Counted from the first letter of the stretch, positions 8,967-18,066 are shown. The stretch is 44,189 bases of DNA from Anaerofustis sp. (GCF_019420015.1 NZ_JAHZIA010000045.1:1-44189), one strand, 5' to 3'. A program made the numbers and translations. Notes: a model not told the origin generated them from the sequence alone.

Positions 8967-8995
8967 ATTTTATCACTATATATAAACCTTGTCAT
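8967..8995 (-). promoter_or_regulatory. Promoter of the zinc dehydrogenase
   Basis: On the minus strand ATGACA (8990-8995) and TAAAAT (8967-8972) are separated by exactly 17 bp, each one base off consensus, some 34 bp before the start codon. Confidence 0.65.
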
Positions 8996-9071
8996 TAATT
9001 ATTTATTTTGACCGTATAATAAATATGTCATTCTCGTAAAACTTTATACCTCTAATAAAATATGAATAAAT

Positions 9072-9101
9072 AAAAAAGAACAGCAAAAGCTGTTCTTTTT
9101 T
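9072..9101 (-). terminator. Terminator of recA
   Basis: AAAAAGAACAGC and GCTGTTCTTTTT form a 12-bp stem around an AAAA/TTTT loop, seven bases after the recA stop codon and flanked by A/T tracts. Confidence 0.92.
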
Positions 9102-9107
9102 ATTTAA

Positions 9108-10133
9108 TTATTCAGTTATATCATTTGTATCTTCATCTTCATGAACTCTTCCCAATACTTCATCAAGCACAAGATTTTCAATAATCTTAGCAGTTTCGGG
9201 ATTATCGGCCAAGAACTGTTTTGCTCTGTCTCTTCCTTGTCCTATTTTCTCGTCATTATAAGAATACCATGCTCCGGCTTTTTTGATAATACCGTATTTG
9301 GCAGCCATATCGACAATATCACCTTCTCTTGATATTCCTTTACCGTACATAATATCAAATTCCGCAACTTTAAATGGCGGTGCAACTTTATTTTTAACGA
9401 CTTTAACTTTTGTTCTGTTACCTATAATATCCTGTCCGCTCTTTATGGAATCTATTCTTCTTACTTCAAGTCTAACCGAAGAATAAAACTTTAAAGCTCT
9501 TCCTCCGGGTGTTACCTCTGGATTTCCGAACATTACCCCAACTTTTTCCCTAAGCTGATTTATAAATATAGCGGTAGTATTTGATTTGTTTATCGCTCCG
9601 GCAAGCTTTCTTAAAGCCTGTGACATAAGTCTTGCTTGAAGCCCCACATGACTATCCCCCATATCTCCTTCAATTTCAGCCTTAGGAACAAGTGCCGCAA
9701 CAGAGTCGACAACCACAACATCAATTGCCGAACTTCTTACAAGAGCTTCTGTTATTTCAAGAGCTTGTTCTCCCGTGTCAGGTTGAGAAACAATAAGCTC
9801 ATCTATATTAACTCCCAGAGCTTCTGCATATACAGGATCAAGAGCATGCTCTGCATCTATAAACGCAGCAACTCCACCCGCTTTTTGAGCCTCCGCCACA
9901 ACATGCAGTGCAACGGTGGTTTTACCTGACGATTCAGGTCCGTAAACTTCGATAATTCTACCTCTTGGAAGCCCCCCAACCCCAAGAGCAGCATCCAATG
10001 AAATTGATGAGGTTGAAATTGCATCAATAGTCACTGTCGGTTTATCTCCGAGCTTCATAACAGCTCCTTTACCGAAATTACTCTCTATATTTCTCATTGC
10101 AAGCTCTAACGCTTTTTCTTTATCTGGATTCAT
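9108..10133 (-). CDS. recA: RecA recombinase
   Basis: DNA-dependent ATPase that forms filaments on single-stranded DNA, drives homologous recombination and activates LexA self-cleavage. The Walker A motif GPESSGKT, the Walker B region DVVVVDSVAALVPKAEIEG, loop L1 and the L2 region FINQLREKVGVMFGNPEVTPGGRALKFYSS are all intact. The 341-residue length is standard, ending in an acidic tail (HEDEDTNDITE). The ATG at 10133 has AAAGGA nine bases upstream. A TTG at 10151 would place that site inside the coding sequence and is rejected. It follows cinA by 69 bp but has its own promoter. Confidence 0.98.
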   Translation of the reverse strand: MNPDKEKALELAMRNIESNFGKGAVMKLGDKPTVTIDAISTSSISLDAALGVGGLPRGRIIEVYGPESSGKTTVALHVVAEAQKAGGVAAFIDAEHALDPVYAEALGVNIDELIVSQPDTGEQALEITEALVRSSAIDVVVVDSVAALVPKAEIEGDMGDSHVGLQARLMSQALRKLAGAINKSNTTAIFINQLREKVGVMFGNPEVTPGGRALKFYSSVRLEVRRIDSIKSGQDIIGNRTKVKVVKNKVAPPFKVAEFDIMYGKGISREGDIVDMAAKYGIIKKAGAWYSYNDEKIGQGRDRAKQFLADNPETAKIIENLVLDEVLGRVHEDEDTNDITE

Positions 10134-10149
10134 TATATAGTGTCCTTTC

Positions 10150-10161
10150 AAACATTTGTTC
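10150..10161. promoter_or_regulatory. LexA-box-like operator at the recA transcription start
   Basis: On the minus strand the bases read GAACAAATGTTT, matching the Gram-positive LexA half-site pattern GAAC-N4-GTTY. It lies about 10 bp downstream of the recA -10 and just before the ribosome-binding site, a normal place for repression. No matching box was seen at uvrA or cinA. Confidence 0.55.
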
Positions 10162-10170
10162 TTGTATAGT

Positions 10171-10199
10171 ATTATACATTTACTTTATAAATTAGTCAA
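10171..10199 (-). promoter_or_regulatory. recA promoter
   Basis: TTGACT (10194-10199) and TATAAT (10171-10176) are separated by 17 bp. The -35 box begins right after the cinA stop codon, so recA can be transcribed independently of cinA. Confidence 0.8.
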
Positions 10200-10202
10200 C
10201 CG

Positions 10203-11438
10203 TTATTTCATTATTTTTAACATATTATTTATAGCATAATATGCACTTCTCATTTGAACTCTTTTTCTTTCGCCTGTTATATTATAAAGCTTACTTGTAA
10301 CTTTTCCCTTATAATAAAAACCCATATATACTGTTCCGACGGGTTTTGTATCGGTTCCTCCGGAAGGCCCTGCTATGCCGCTTATGGATATGGCAACATC
10401 GGTATCAAAACGCTCTGCACATCCCAACGCCATTTCTTCAACACATTCAGAACTGACTGCACCGTATTTTTTAAGAGTTTCTTTACTTACTCCCAAAAGA
10501 GAATGTTTAATATCATTTGTATATGTAACGGCACTACCCATAAATACATCACTTACACCGGCAATTTCCGTCAAATAACTGGCAAGAAGTCCACCTGTAC
10601 AAGACTCGGCACAAGAGAATGTAAGCCCTTTGATTTTTAATACATCAACTAATTTTTCCGGCAGGGTTTCACCTTTTACTGAATATATATATTCACTGAA
10701 GTTATTCGTTATTATATCGTCAACTTTATCCAGATTTTCAACGGCATGCTTCAAATTGTCAGCCTTTGATACAGCTTTAACTTTAACACCGCTGTCATTA
10801 AAATAAGTATTTACATTCACACCTTCAATGTCCGGAAGCAAATCTCTTAATTTATATTCTATTTCCGATTCTCCTATACCGGAAGTCATATAGTCCTTTA
10901 CCGCAAAAAATTTATTTAACTTATTCATTAAATACTCTTTAATATGTTTATAGTACATATTAGTATTTTCTCTTGGAGGACCAGGAAGCATGACTATCAT
11001 TTTATCATCAATCTCAAGCAAAGCTCCGGGAGCAGTTCCTCTGTCATTATCGAGTATCTTTGCGCCTCTTGGGAATAGAGCCTGTCTGTAATTATTAGGA
11101 GTTAAAACATAATCTTTACCTTTTCTTATAAAATAATCTTCAACATGTTTTCTTGCTTCTTCGTTTTCTTCCAAGGGTCTGTTTGTTACTTTAGCAATAG
11201 CTTCTTTAGTCATATCGTCCAAAGTAGGACCGAGTCCTCCTGTCGTAATAATAAGATCACTTATTTTTACGGCATCATAAAACGCCCCCTCAACCATATC
11301 TTCATCATCGCTTACCACTACATGCTTTACTACTTCAATACCTATTTCCGTAAGCTCTTTTGCAAAGAATGTTCCATTGGAATTGAGGACATCTCCGCAT
11401 AAAACTTCATCACCTATGCACATTATTGTTGCTTTCAT
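10203..11438 (-). CDS. cinA: CinA: competence/damage-inducible protein with nicotinamide mononucleotide deamidase domain
   Basis: A 411-residue two-domain protein. Residues about 1-170 are a MoCF/MoeA-type nucleotide-binding domain (GDEVLCGDVLNSN, TTGGLGPTLDDMTKEA, MLPGPPREN). Residues about 250-410 are the PncC-like domain (CAESCTGGLLASYLTEIAG, GSAVTYTNDIKHSLLGV, SGIAGPSGGT) that in characterised homologues deamidates NMN or processes ADP-ribose in pyridine nucleotide salvage. The ATG is preceded by AAGGAG. The cinA-recA order is a long-known conserved pair in Firmicutes. No competence genes lie in the window, so a role in transformation is not implied. Confidence 0.95.
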   Translation of the reverse strand: MKATIMCIGDEVLCGDVLNSNGTFFAKELTEIGIEVVKHVVVSDDEDMVEGAFYDAVKISDLIITTGGLGPTLDDMTKEAIAKVTNRPLEENEEARKHVEDYFIRKGKDYVLTPNNYRQALFPRGAKILDNDRGTAPGALLEIDDKMIVMLPGPPRENTNMYYKHIKEYLMNKLNKFFAVKDYMTSGIGESEIEYKLRDLLPDIEGVNVNTYFNDSGVKVKAVSKADNLKHAVENLDKVDDIITNNFSEYIYSVKGETLPEKLVDVLKIKGLTFSCAESCTGGLLASYLTEIAGVSDVFMGSAVTYTNDIKHSLLGVSKETLKKYGAVSSECVEEMALGCAERFDTDVAISISGIAGPSGGTDTKPVGTVYMGFYYKGKVTSKLYNITGERKRVQMRSAYYAINNMLKIMK

Positions 11439-11680
11439 CTTTTTCTCCTTATAATATTACTTATAAAATAAACATTAAAATATAACATCTTAAAATATAA
11501 TTTAAATATTTAGAATTAAATTTTTTGCCATTTGGGCATTATCATTAACACTTATAATGTATTTATGTATTTAATTATACTATTTATAAGTTTATATTTA
11601 CAATAAAAAAATCAAATAAAAATTTAACCTAAAAACATTTTAACCTATTAGCCCGACTAAATAAATTTATATTACCTAAA

Positions 11681-11709
11681 AAATAAAACCGAGGAATAAA
11701 CCCTCGGTT
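11681..11709 (-). terminator. Terminator of uvrA
   Basis: AACCGAGG (11687-11694) pairs with CCTCGGTT (11702-11709), with a T-rich run following on the minus strand. The rest of the space up to cinA (11439-11680) is AT-rich; apart from the cinA ribosome-binding site no distinct feature was recognised there. Confidence 0.85.
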
Positions 11710-11721
11710 AAACATATATTA

Positions 11722-14538
11722 TCAATTTTTCAACATATCTTTAAGATACTGCCCGGTATAACTGTTTTTTACTTTTGCAACTTCCTCTGGAGTTCCCGTA
11801 GCAATAATTCTTCCGCCTTTATCACCACCGTCAGGTCCTAAATCAATTATATAATCGGCACATTTTATAACATCAAGATTATGTTCTATAATTAAAATCG
11901 TATTACCGCCTTCCCTGAGTTTATATAAAACATCAAGAAGTTTTTTTACGTCTTCCATATGAAGTCCGGTTGTCGGTTCATCCAGGATATACAAGGTCTT
12001 TCCTGTTTGTCTTTTAGACAAATAAGTGGCAAGTTTTATTCTTTGAGCCTCTCCTCCGGATAAAGTGGTAGAAGGTTGTCCAAGCTTAATATAACCAAGC
12101 CCTACATCATACAAAGTCTGAACCTTAGATTTGATTGAAGGTATATTCTCAAAGAACGTCAAAGCCTCCTCAACACTCATATCCAGTACTTCCGAAATAT
12201 TTTTACCTTTATATTTAATTTGAAGAGTTTCTTCATTATACCTTTTTCCCCCGCAAACTTCGCAGGGAACGTAAACATCCGGGAGGAAATGCATTTCTAT
12301 TTTTATTATACCGTCTCCCTTACAATTCTCACATCTTCCGCCTTTAACATTAAAGCTGAACCTTCCTTTTTTATATCCTCTCATTTTTGCTTCATTCGTC
12401 GTAGCAAAAACATCTCGTATCATATCAAACATTCCCGTATAAGTTGCAGGATTTGACCTTGGAGTACGCCCTATAGGAGATTGATCAATATCGATGATTT
12501 TATCCAAATACTCAGCGCCTTTTATTTCCTTATGCTTACCGGGTCTTTCCAAAGAGCCTAAAATATGTTTTCTCAATGATTTAAATAGAATTTCATTTAC
12601 AAGAGTACTTTTTCCTGAACCAGATACACCTGTAACGCATGTCATCTTACCTAACTCAATCTTAACATCTATATTCTTAAGGTTATTTTCCTCAGCACCT
12701 ATAACTTCAAGAAATTGTCCGTTTCCTTCTTGTCTTACCTTAGGAACTTCTATTTTCTTCCTTCCAGAAAGATAATCTGCGGTAATTGAAGCTTTGTTAT
12801 CTATTATCTCTTCCAAAGTCCCGCTGGCAACAACTTCACCCCCGTGAATACCCGCTCCCGGACCAATATCCACAATATAATCGGATTCTCTCATTGTATC
12901 TTCATCATGTTCCACTACTATTACCGTATTGCCTATATCGGTCAAATCACGGAGTGTTTTAAGAAGTTTGGAATTATCTTTTTGATGCAGACCTATACTT
13001 GGCTCATCCAAAACATACAATACCCCCGATAGCTTAGAACCTATTTGCGTTGCAAGCCTTATTCTTTGGCTTTCTCCGCCCGAAAGAGTCGAAGCGGCTC
13101 TGTCTAGAGTCAGATAATCCAGTCCGACATCATTTAAAAATCCAAGCCTTGATTTTATTTCTTTCAAAATAAGCTCTGCTATTTTTGCTTCATTTTTTGT
13201 GAGCTTAAGATTATCTATAAAATTTTTACAGTCCTTTACCGACATTTCTGTCAGTTCAATAATATTCAGTCCGTTTATTTTTACTGAAAGAGAATTGGGG
13301 TTAAGCCTTTTCCCTTTACATGCATTACAGGTAATGCTCGACAAAAACTTACCGAATTTCGCTTTTATATATTCACTGCTGCTTTCAAAATATCTTCTTT
13401 CAATATTATTGATTATTCCTTCAAATGAAACTTCTCTTTCTCGGTATCCTCCAAAGTGAGAATTAAAACCTATTTTTATTTTTCCCTCATCTCCATATAA
13501 AAGAGCATTCATAAAATTTTCGCTTGCTTCTTTTAAAGGCTTGTCCATTGAAAAATTATATTTTTCCACCAATGTTTTTATTATAACGGAATAATAAGTC
13601 CCGTCATCCCCGCTGACAAAATTGGATAATGCGCCTTGGTTGATTGAAATATCCTTATTAGGAATTACCAAATCGGGATCAATTTTTTGGTGATAACCTA
13701 TGCCGTTACATTCCATACACATCCCAAAAGGAGCATTAAAGGAAAAGTTACGTGGTTCAGGCTTATCCATTGCTATTCCACAGTCCATACAGGCAAATTT
13801 TTCGGAATAAAGCTTATCTTCGTCGTTAAATTTACAAATCACCAAACCATCCGTAAGTTTTAAAGCCGTTTCAACAGAATCTGTAAGCCTTGTTTTGATA
13901 CCTTCTCTTACTTTTAATCTGTCTATTACAACGTTAATGGTATGCTTTTTATTTTTGGAAAGTTTAATAGAATCATCAAAATCAATTAATTCTCCATCTA
14001 TAAAAGCTCGTAAATAACCGTCCTTTTTAAGATGCTCAATTAAATTTTTATGAGTCCCCTTTTCTCCTCTGACAACAGGAGCAAGAATTTGAATTTTCGT
14101 TCCTTCTTCAAATGACAATATATCCTTTATAATGGTATCAATACTTTGGCTTTCAATCTTTTTGCCACATTTCGGACAATATGGTACGCCTATCCTCGCA
14201 TACAAAAGCCTAAAGTAATCGTAAATCTCGGTAACAGTACCGACGGTGGAACGGGGATTCCTGTTCGTAGTCTTTTGGTCTATTGAAATAGAAGGACTTA
14301 AACCATCTATACTCTCAACGTCCGGTTTATTGGTCTGTCCAAGGAATTGTCTTGCATAAGCGGATAAACTCTCTACATATCTCCTCTGTCCCTCCGCATA
14401 TATTGTGTCAAAAGCCAAGGAAGATTTTCCGGAACCAGAAAGTCCGGTAAAAACTATAAGTTTATCCCTTGGAATAGTCAAATTTATATTTTTAAGGTTA
14501 TTTTCTTTTGCTCCTCTTATAACGATTTTATCTGCCAT
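11722..14538 (-). CDS. uvrA: Excinuclease ABC subunit A
   Basis: Damage-recognition ATPase of nucleotide excision repair, 938 residues. Two ABC modules are visible: Walker A GLSGSGKSS near residue 35 and GVSGSGKSTLVNEI near 635, with two signature LSGGE(S/A)QRI(R/K)LATQ-type loops. The zinc modules are seen as CPKCGKKIES, CMDCGIAMDKPEPRNFSFN and the late CENCKGDG...CEVCGG. The N-terminal MADKIVIRGAKENNLKNI is typical, and its ATG has AAGGAGAG just upstream. uvrB and uvrC are not adjacent, as is common outside bacilli. No SOS box was seen in its upstream region. Confidence 0.98.
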   Translation of the reverse strand: MADKIVIRGAKENNLKNINLTIPRDKLIVFTGLSGSGKSSLAFDTIYAEGQRRYVESLSAYARQFLGQTNKPDVESIDGLSPSISIDQKTTNRNPRSTVGTVTEIYDYFRLLYARIGVPYCPKCGKKIESQSIDTIIKDILSFEEGTKIQILAPVVRGEKGTHKNLIEHLKKDGYLRAFIDGELIDFDDSIKLSKNKKHTINVVIDRLKVREGIKTRLTDSVETALKLTDGLVICKFNDEDKLYSEKFACMDCGIAMDKPEPRNFSFNAPFGMCMECNGIGYHQKIDPDLVIPNKDISINQGALSNFVSGDDGTYYSVIIKTLVEKYNFSMDKPLKEASENFMNALLYGDEGKIKIGFNSHFGGYREREVSFEGIINNIERRYFESSSEYIKAKFGKFLSSITCNACKGKRLNPNSLSVKINGLNIIELTEMSVKDCKNFIDNLKLTKNEAKIAELILKEIKSRLGFLNDVGLDYLTLDRAASTLSGGESQRIRLATQIGSKLSGVLYVLDEPSIGLHQKDNSKLLKTLRDLTDIGNTVIVVEHDEDTMRESDYIVDIGPGAGIHGGEVVASGTLEEIIDNKASITADYLSGRKKIEVPKVRQEGNGQFLEVIGAEENNLKNIDVKIELGKMTCVTGVSGSGKSTLVNEILFKSLRKHILGSLERPGKHKEIKGAEYLDKIIDIDQSPIGRTPRSNPATYTGMFDMIRDVFATTNEAKMRGYKKGRFSFNVKGGRCENCKGDGIIKIEMHFLPDVYVPCEVCGGKRYNEETLQIKYKGKNISEVLDMSVEEALTFFENIPSIKSKVQTLYDVGLGYIKLGQPSTTLSGGEAQRIKLATYLSKRQTGKTLYILDEPTTGLHMEDVKKLLDVLYKLREGGNTILIIEHNLDVIKCADYIIDLGPDGGDKGGRIIATGTPEEVAKVKNSYTGQYLKDMLKN

Positions 14539-14564
14539 AATACTCTCCTTTTCACATTAAACTG

Positions 14565-14593
14565 ATATTATCATAAAAATTTTTTAATTACAA
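14565..14593 (-). promoter_or_regulatory. uvrA promoter
   Basis: TTGTAA (14588-14593) and TAATAT (14565-14570) are 17 bp apart on the minus strand. TG one base before the -10 gives an extended -10 form. Confidence 0.65.
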
Positions 14594-14704
14594 TAAAGAG
14601 AAAATTTTTCCTTATTCTTTTTATTATTTTACATATCATTTTTACGGTGATTTGATATTATTTATATACATTAATTATTTAATAAAACCCATAGAATAAA
14701 TAAA

Positions 14705-14735
14705 GAGGTATAATATCAGAATTATACCTCCAAAA
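14705..14735 (-). terminator. Terminator of the aminotransferase gene
   Basis: A perfect 10-bp stem (GAGGTATAAT at 14705-14714 with its complement at 14721-14730) has a 6-nt loop, followed on the minus strand by TTTATTTATT. Confidence 0.85.
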
Positions 14736-14745
14736 TAAATTTTTA

Positions 14746-15912
14746 TTACTTTAAAATCCCACTTTTATCAATATTTAAAATTGCTTTTTTTATTTCTTCC
14801 TCATCTTGCACAAGTGCCATTCTAACATAACCTTCACCCGAAGGACCAAACGCACTTCCGGGAGTAACCAAAACACCGGTTTTATCCAAAAGATCAAAAC
14901 AGAACCTTTCGGAAGACAAATATTTGTCAGGAATTTTCGCCCATACAAACATTGTTGCAGCGCATCTTGGTATATTCCAGCCTATCTCGCTTAATCCGTC
15001 ACAAAGAATATTTCTTCTGTTTTCATAAGCTTTTTTAGTTATATTCACACAAGATTGATCTGAAGTAATAGCGGCAACAGCTGCTTTTTGAATGGGTAAA
15101 AACATACCGTAATCCATGTTTGATTTTAATGTCGACAAATTTCTTACCACATCTTTGTTGCCTATGCAAAAGCCAACTCTTGCCCCTGCAAGACCGTAAG
15201 TTTTAGAAAGAGAATTAAACTCTACTCCGACATCTTTTGCACCTTCAAAACGCAAAAAACTTCCGCATTTCTTACCGTCAAACACAAGTTCGCTGTAAGC
15301 ATTATCATGAAGAACTATGATATCATATTTTTTTGCAAAGTCGATTAATTCTCTATAAAAGCTATCCGGTGCAACTGCTGTCGTCGGATTATTGGGATAA
15401 GACACTATCATCAATTTTGCTTTTTCTCTGATATTTTCCGGAACCTTATTCAAATCTATAATATAGTTGTTTTCTTCTCTTTGAGGCATATAGTATACCT
15501 CTCCGCCGGCAAGTTTTGGTCCGTCTGCAAATACAGGATAACAAGGATCAGGAACAAGCACAACATCACCGGGATCTATTATAGATAGTGCTATATGAGC
15601 AAGTCCTTCCTGAGAACCAAGTAAAGATATAACTTCACTTTCCGGATCAATTTCAACATCATACCTTCTTTTATACCATAATGCAACAGCTTGCTTTAAT
15701 TCTTCTTTATCATTTAAAGGATACAAATAGCTGTCCAAATCTGAAGCCTGATTAATCAAAGCATCTATGATATGCTTCGCCGGCGGTATATTCGGAGCAC
15801 CGACACTTAAATCGACAACATGCATACCTTCTTTTATTTTATCCGCCTTTAAATTAGCAAGCTTAGAAAAAATCCCTTCTGAAAACATATTCATTCTATT
15901 TGCAAATTTCAT
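14746..15912 (-). CDS. PLP-dependent class I/II aminotransferase
   Basis: Fold-type I aminotransferase of 388 residues. The Schiff-base lysine is Lys237 in FNSLSKTYGLAGARVGF. The cofactor-binding Asn174 (SYPNNPTTAV), Asp203 and Tyr206 (LHDNAYSELVFDG) are present, and LSVGAPNIPPAKHI is the usual N-terminal substrate-gate region. The architecture is closest to the LL-diaminopimelate/aspartate/alanine aminotransferase branch. Nearby pheA would fit an aromatic or aspartate role, but they are separate transcription units, so the substrate is unresolved. The ATG has AGGAGG seven bases before it and a strong terminator follows. Confidence 0.9.
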   Translation of the reverse strand: MKFANRMNMFSEGIFSKLANLKADKIKEGMHVVDLSVGAPNIPPAKHIIDALINQASDLDSYLYPLNDKEELKQAVALWYKRRYDVEIDPESEVISLLGSQEGLAHIALSIIDPGDVVLVPDPCYPVFADGPKLAGGEVYYMPQREENNYIIDLNKVPENIREKAKLMIVSYPNNPTTAVAPDSFYRELIDFAKKYDIIVLHDNAYSELVFDGKKCGSFLRFEGAKDVGVEFNSLSKTYGLAGARVGFCIGNKDVVRNLSTLKSNMDYGMFLPIQKAAVAAITSDQSCVNITKKAYENRRNILCDGLSEIGWNIPRCAATMFVWAKIPDKYLSSERFCFDLLDKTGVLVTPGSAFGPSGEGYVRMALVQDEEEIKKAILNIDKSGILK

Positions 15913-16092
15913 TAATATTCCTCCTGCTTGAATACTTGCTATAAATTATATTTTAATGTCAAATTATGACATCTATCTATTATATTCAATAAAACATAAT
16001 TCGTTAAAATAAATGGCATATATATTACCATATATAAATCAACTGAAACACAAAAACTTTATCCTAATGTACATTTTTGATTTTAATAAAAA

Positions 16093-16464
16093 TTATTGCA
16101 TTTTTTTACATAAATTAATAATGCTTAATACGTTTTTATATTCTTCTTCCAACTTTAATATATCATCATCCAAACAATAATCTTTATTTCTGCACTTTAA
16201 TACTATATCATTGCAAATAGCAAACAACCTCGTTAAAGAGAGATTACCGCTTATGCCTTTTAATGTATGGATAGCAAATTCAACCGCAGCAAAATCGCCC
16301 TGTTCATAAGCTCTTATTCCGTTTGTAAAATTTTCATCAAAAGGTATTTTAAATAAAAACTTTATATATAAATCCATATTATAAGAAAATCGTTCCATAG
16401 CCGATGTAATATCTATATTTTCACTATGTAACGACATTTCTTTCATTACTTTTTCAATATTCAT
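16093..16464 (-). CDS. Stand-alone HPt (histidine phosphotransfer) domain protein
   Basis: A 123-residue, all-helical protein whose HTLKGISGNLSLTRL segment matches the HPt consensus HxLKGxxxxxG. His66 would be the phosphorylated residue. HPt proteins shuttle phosphate between receiver domains in multi-step phosphorelays. No hybrid kinase or response regulator gene is adjacent. The two-component pair at the left end of the window is a classical one that would not need an HPt. The start is ATG at 16464 with only a weak ribosome-binding site (GGGGAT further upstream). Assignment to the domain is firm; the partner is unknown. Confidence 0.8.
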   Translation of the reverse strand: MNIEKVMKEMSLHSENIDITSAMERFSYNMDLYIKFLFKIPFDENFTNGIRAYEQGDFAAVEFAIHTLKGISGNLSLTRLFAICNDIVLKCRNKDYCLDDDILKLEEEYKNVLSIINLCKKMQ

Positions 16465-16494
16465 CCAAATCCCCTATAAAATTTAATATTATCT

Positions 16495-16530
16495 AAATAA
16501 AAGAAACAACAACTGTTTCTTTTATTTTTT
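16495..16530. terminator. Strong hairpin terminator between pheA and the HPt gene
   Basis: A perfect 14-bp stem (16495-16508 with 16514-16527) has a 5-nt loop. The plus-strand side ends in a run of T, and the minus-strand arm is itself T-rich. It should terminate pheA. Bases 16531-16661 hold several TATAAT-like hexamers but no convincing complete promoter. Confidence 0.8.
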
Positions 16531-16661
16531 TCCTATATAATTATATAATATTATACGCAATTAATAAGCTGCCTGGCATATATAACACTGAATTTATTTA
16601 CTTCAGAATACTTACAAAATCAAATACAAAACGATAAATCCATATAATGCACAACTTGCAA

Positions 16662-17495
16662 TTAATCACATATATTATAAAATCCCAATATTTTTAAACC
16701 GTAGTTTTTATTAATTTCCGACAATACAGATAAAATAGTTTCTTTTTGTTTATATTCTCCGCTTAACTCAATATAAAAATTGTATTTTCCCATGTCAACT
16801 TTCGTGGGTCTTGACATAATCGCAACCATATTAATCTTATTAACCGAAAATTCTTTCAATATATCATACAGTATCCCCGGTCTGTCTTCTTGAGGCATGA
16901 TATAAAGTGAAACTTTTAATAATTTGCCATTTTCTATATTTTGAACATAATTACCCTTTTCTACGACAATAAAACGTGTAAAATTATTAGCTGAATCGGT
17001 GACATTATGAATTTTTAACTTAGCCTTTGAATGCTCAACCATATGACAAGGAATTATTGCAGCATCCCCTGCACTTCCACTCTCCACAACATTAAAAGAT
17101 TCCATATTGCTATTCGTACCCACAACCATAACATTGCTTAAAGAATCGATAAAAGTCCTGCATTGTCCGTTTGCTTTAAATTGCACATACAGTCTTTTTA
17201 TGTCTTTTACATCCTCTACATTACCTATTAAAGCAAATTGAACAGGTACACTTATTTCACAATTTATATGTATATCCATTTCAAGTAAGAGGTCCAGTGT
17301 TCTTTGAACAAATCCGTCGAGCGTATTTTCTACCGGAATTATACCCAAATCACAATCTTTACCTATGCTGTGAAAGGTATCGTCTATGGTGTTGTAATAT
17401 ATTTTTTGCAAATGTTTATTATTTTTATTTATGTATTCAGTTGCCGCATTATCACTGAATGTTCCTTTTGGACCAAGCACAGCTATTTTTTCCAA
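16662..17495 (-). CDS. pheA: Prephenate dehydratase
   Basis: Converts prephenate to phenylpyruvate in phenylalanine synthesis. The 277 residues comprise a periplasmic-binding-like catalytic part (AVLGPKGTFSDNAA, GIIPVENTLDGFVQRTLDLL) with the catalytic Thr173-Arg174-Phe175 (NNFTRF), and a C-terminal ACT domain from about 193 for phenylalanine feedback. The usual ESRP motif of that domain reads MSRP here, which may weaken allosteric control. No chorismate mutase domain is fused. The start is TTG at 17495, supported by CGGAGAT eight bases upstream and by the family's normal N terminus beginning a few residues later. Confidence 0.95.
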   Translation of the reverse strand: MEKIAVLGPKGTFSDNAATEYINKNNKHLQKIYYNTIDDTFHSIGKDCDLGIIPVENTLDGFVQRTLDLLLEMDIHINCEISVPVQFALIGNVEDVKDIKRLYVQFKANGQCRTFIDSLSNVMVVGTNSNMESFNVVESGSAGDAAIIPCHMVEHSKAKLKIHNVTDSANNFTRFIVVEKGNYVQNIENGKLLKVSLYIMPQEDRPGILYDILKEFSVNKINMVAIMSRPTKVDMGKYNFYIELSGEYKQKETILSVLSEINKNYGLKILGFYNICD

Positions 17496-17568
17496 ATTAC
17501 TTATCTCCGTTAAACCTAGTTAATTTTATTAATTAAAATATACTAAAAAATAAATATTTATCTTTAAA

Positions 17569-17597
17569 ATGATAACAAAAAAACATAGTTAATTCAA
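17569..17597 (-). promoter_or_regulatory. pheA promoter
   Basis: TTGAAT (17592-17597), a 17-bp spacer, then TATCAT (17569-17574) preceded by TGT, an extended -10. It lies just beyond the rpsI terminator. Confidence 0.6.
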
Positions 17598-17615
17598 GGT
17601 AGCTTTTTATAATGA

Positions 17616-17647
17616 TATAAAAAAGACAAAGCAAAACGCTTTGTCTT
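17616..17647 (-). terminator. Terminator of rplM-rpsI
   Basis: AAGACAAAGC (17623-17632) pairs perfectly with GCTTTGTCTT (17638-17647) around AAAAC, followed on the minus strand by a run of T. Confidence 0.92.
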
Positions 17648-17663
17648 GAATATATATAATATA

Positions 17664-18056
17664 CTATCTTTTTGAGAATTGTGGAGCTTTTCTAGCTTTC
17701 TTAAGACCATATTTCTTTCTTTCTTTCATTCTTGAATCTCTAGTTAAAAATCCTGCTTTCTTTACTTCTTTTCTAAGATCAGGATTTTCAGCAACTAAAG
17801 CTCTTGAAATACCGTGTCTTATTGCTCCGGCTTGACCAGATATACCACCACCGTATACATTAACGCTGATATCAAATTTATCTGAGTTGTTAGTCAATAC
17901 CAATGATTGTCTTGCGATTAATTTAAGTGTATCATTACCGCCAAAGTATTCTTCAATATCTCTGCCGTTGATAGTTATTTTACCATTACCTTGTTTTAAC
18001 ACTACTCTTGCAACAGAATTTTTTCTTCTGCCTGTAGCCATAACTTGCTCTGCCAT
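17664..18056 (-). CDS. rpsI: 30S ribosomal protein S9
   Basis: Small-subunit head protein whose basic C-terminal tail reaches the P-site tRNA. All 130 residues match the family: ATGRRKNSVARVVLKQGNGKI at the start, the GGGISGQAGAIRHGISRAL core and the terminal KKYGLKKARKAPQFSKR with its invariant final Lys-Arg. It starts ten bases after rplM with AGGAGG upstream, as the second gene of a two-gene operon with L13. Confidence 0.98.
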   Translation of the reverse strand: MAEQVMATGRRKNSVARVVLKQGNGKITINGRDIEEYFGGNDTLKLIARQSLVLTNNSDKFDISVNVYGGGISGQAGAIRHGISRALVAENPDLRKEVKKAGFLTRDSRMKERKKYGLKKARKAPQFSKR

Positions 18057-18066
18057 CTATTCCCTC

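Noticed and set aside
9011..9032. TGAC...GTCA imperfect palindrome upstream of the dehydrogenase
   Set aside because: Four-base arms with a long spacer are expected by chance.
14539..14700. SOS box upstream of uvrA
   Set aside because: No GAAC-N4-GTTC/T match was found in the upstream region; only an ordinary extended -10 promoter.
15956..15972. ATGTCA/TGACAT inverted repeat upstream of the aminotransferase
   Set aside because: Only 6 bp per arm in AT-rich DNA; not enough to call an operator, and the overlapping TTGACA has no -10 at proper spacing.
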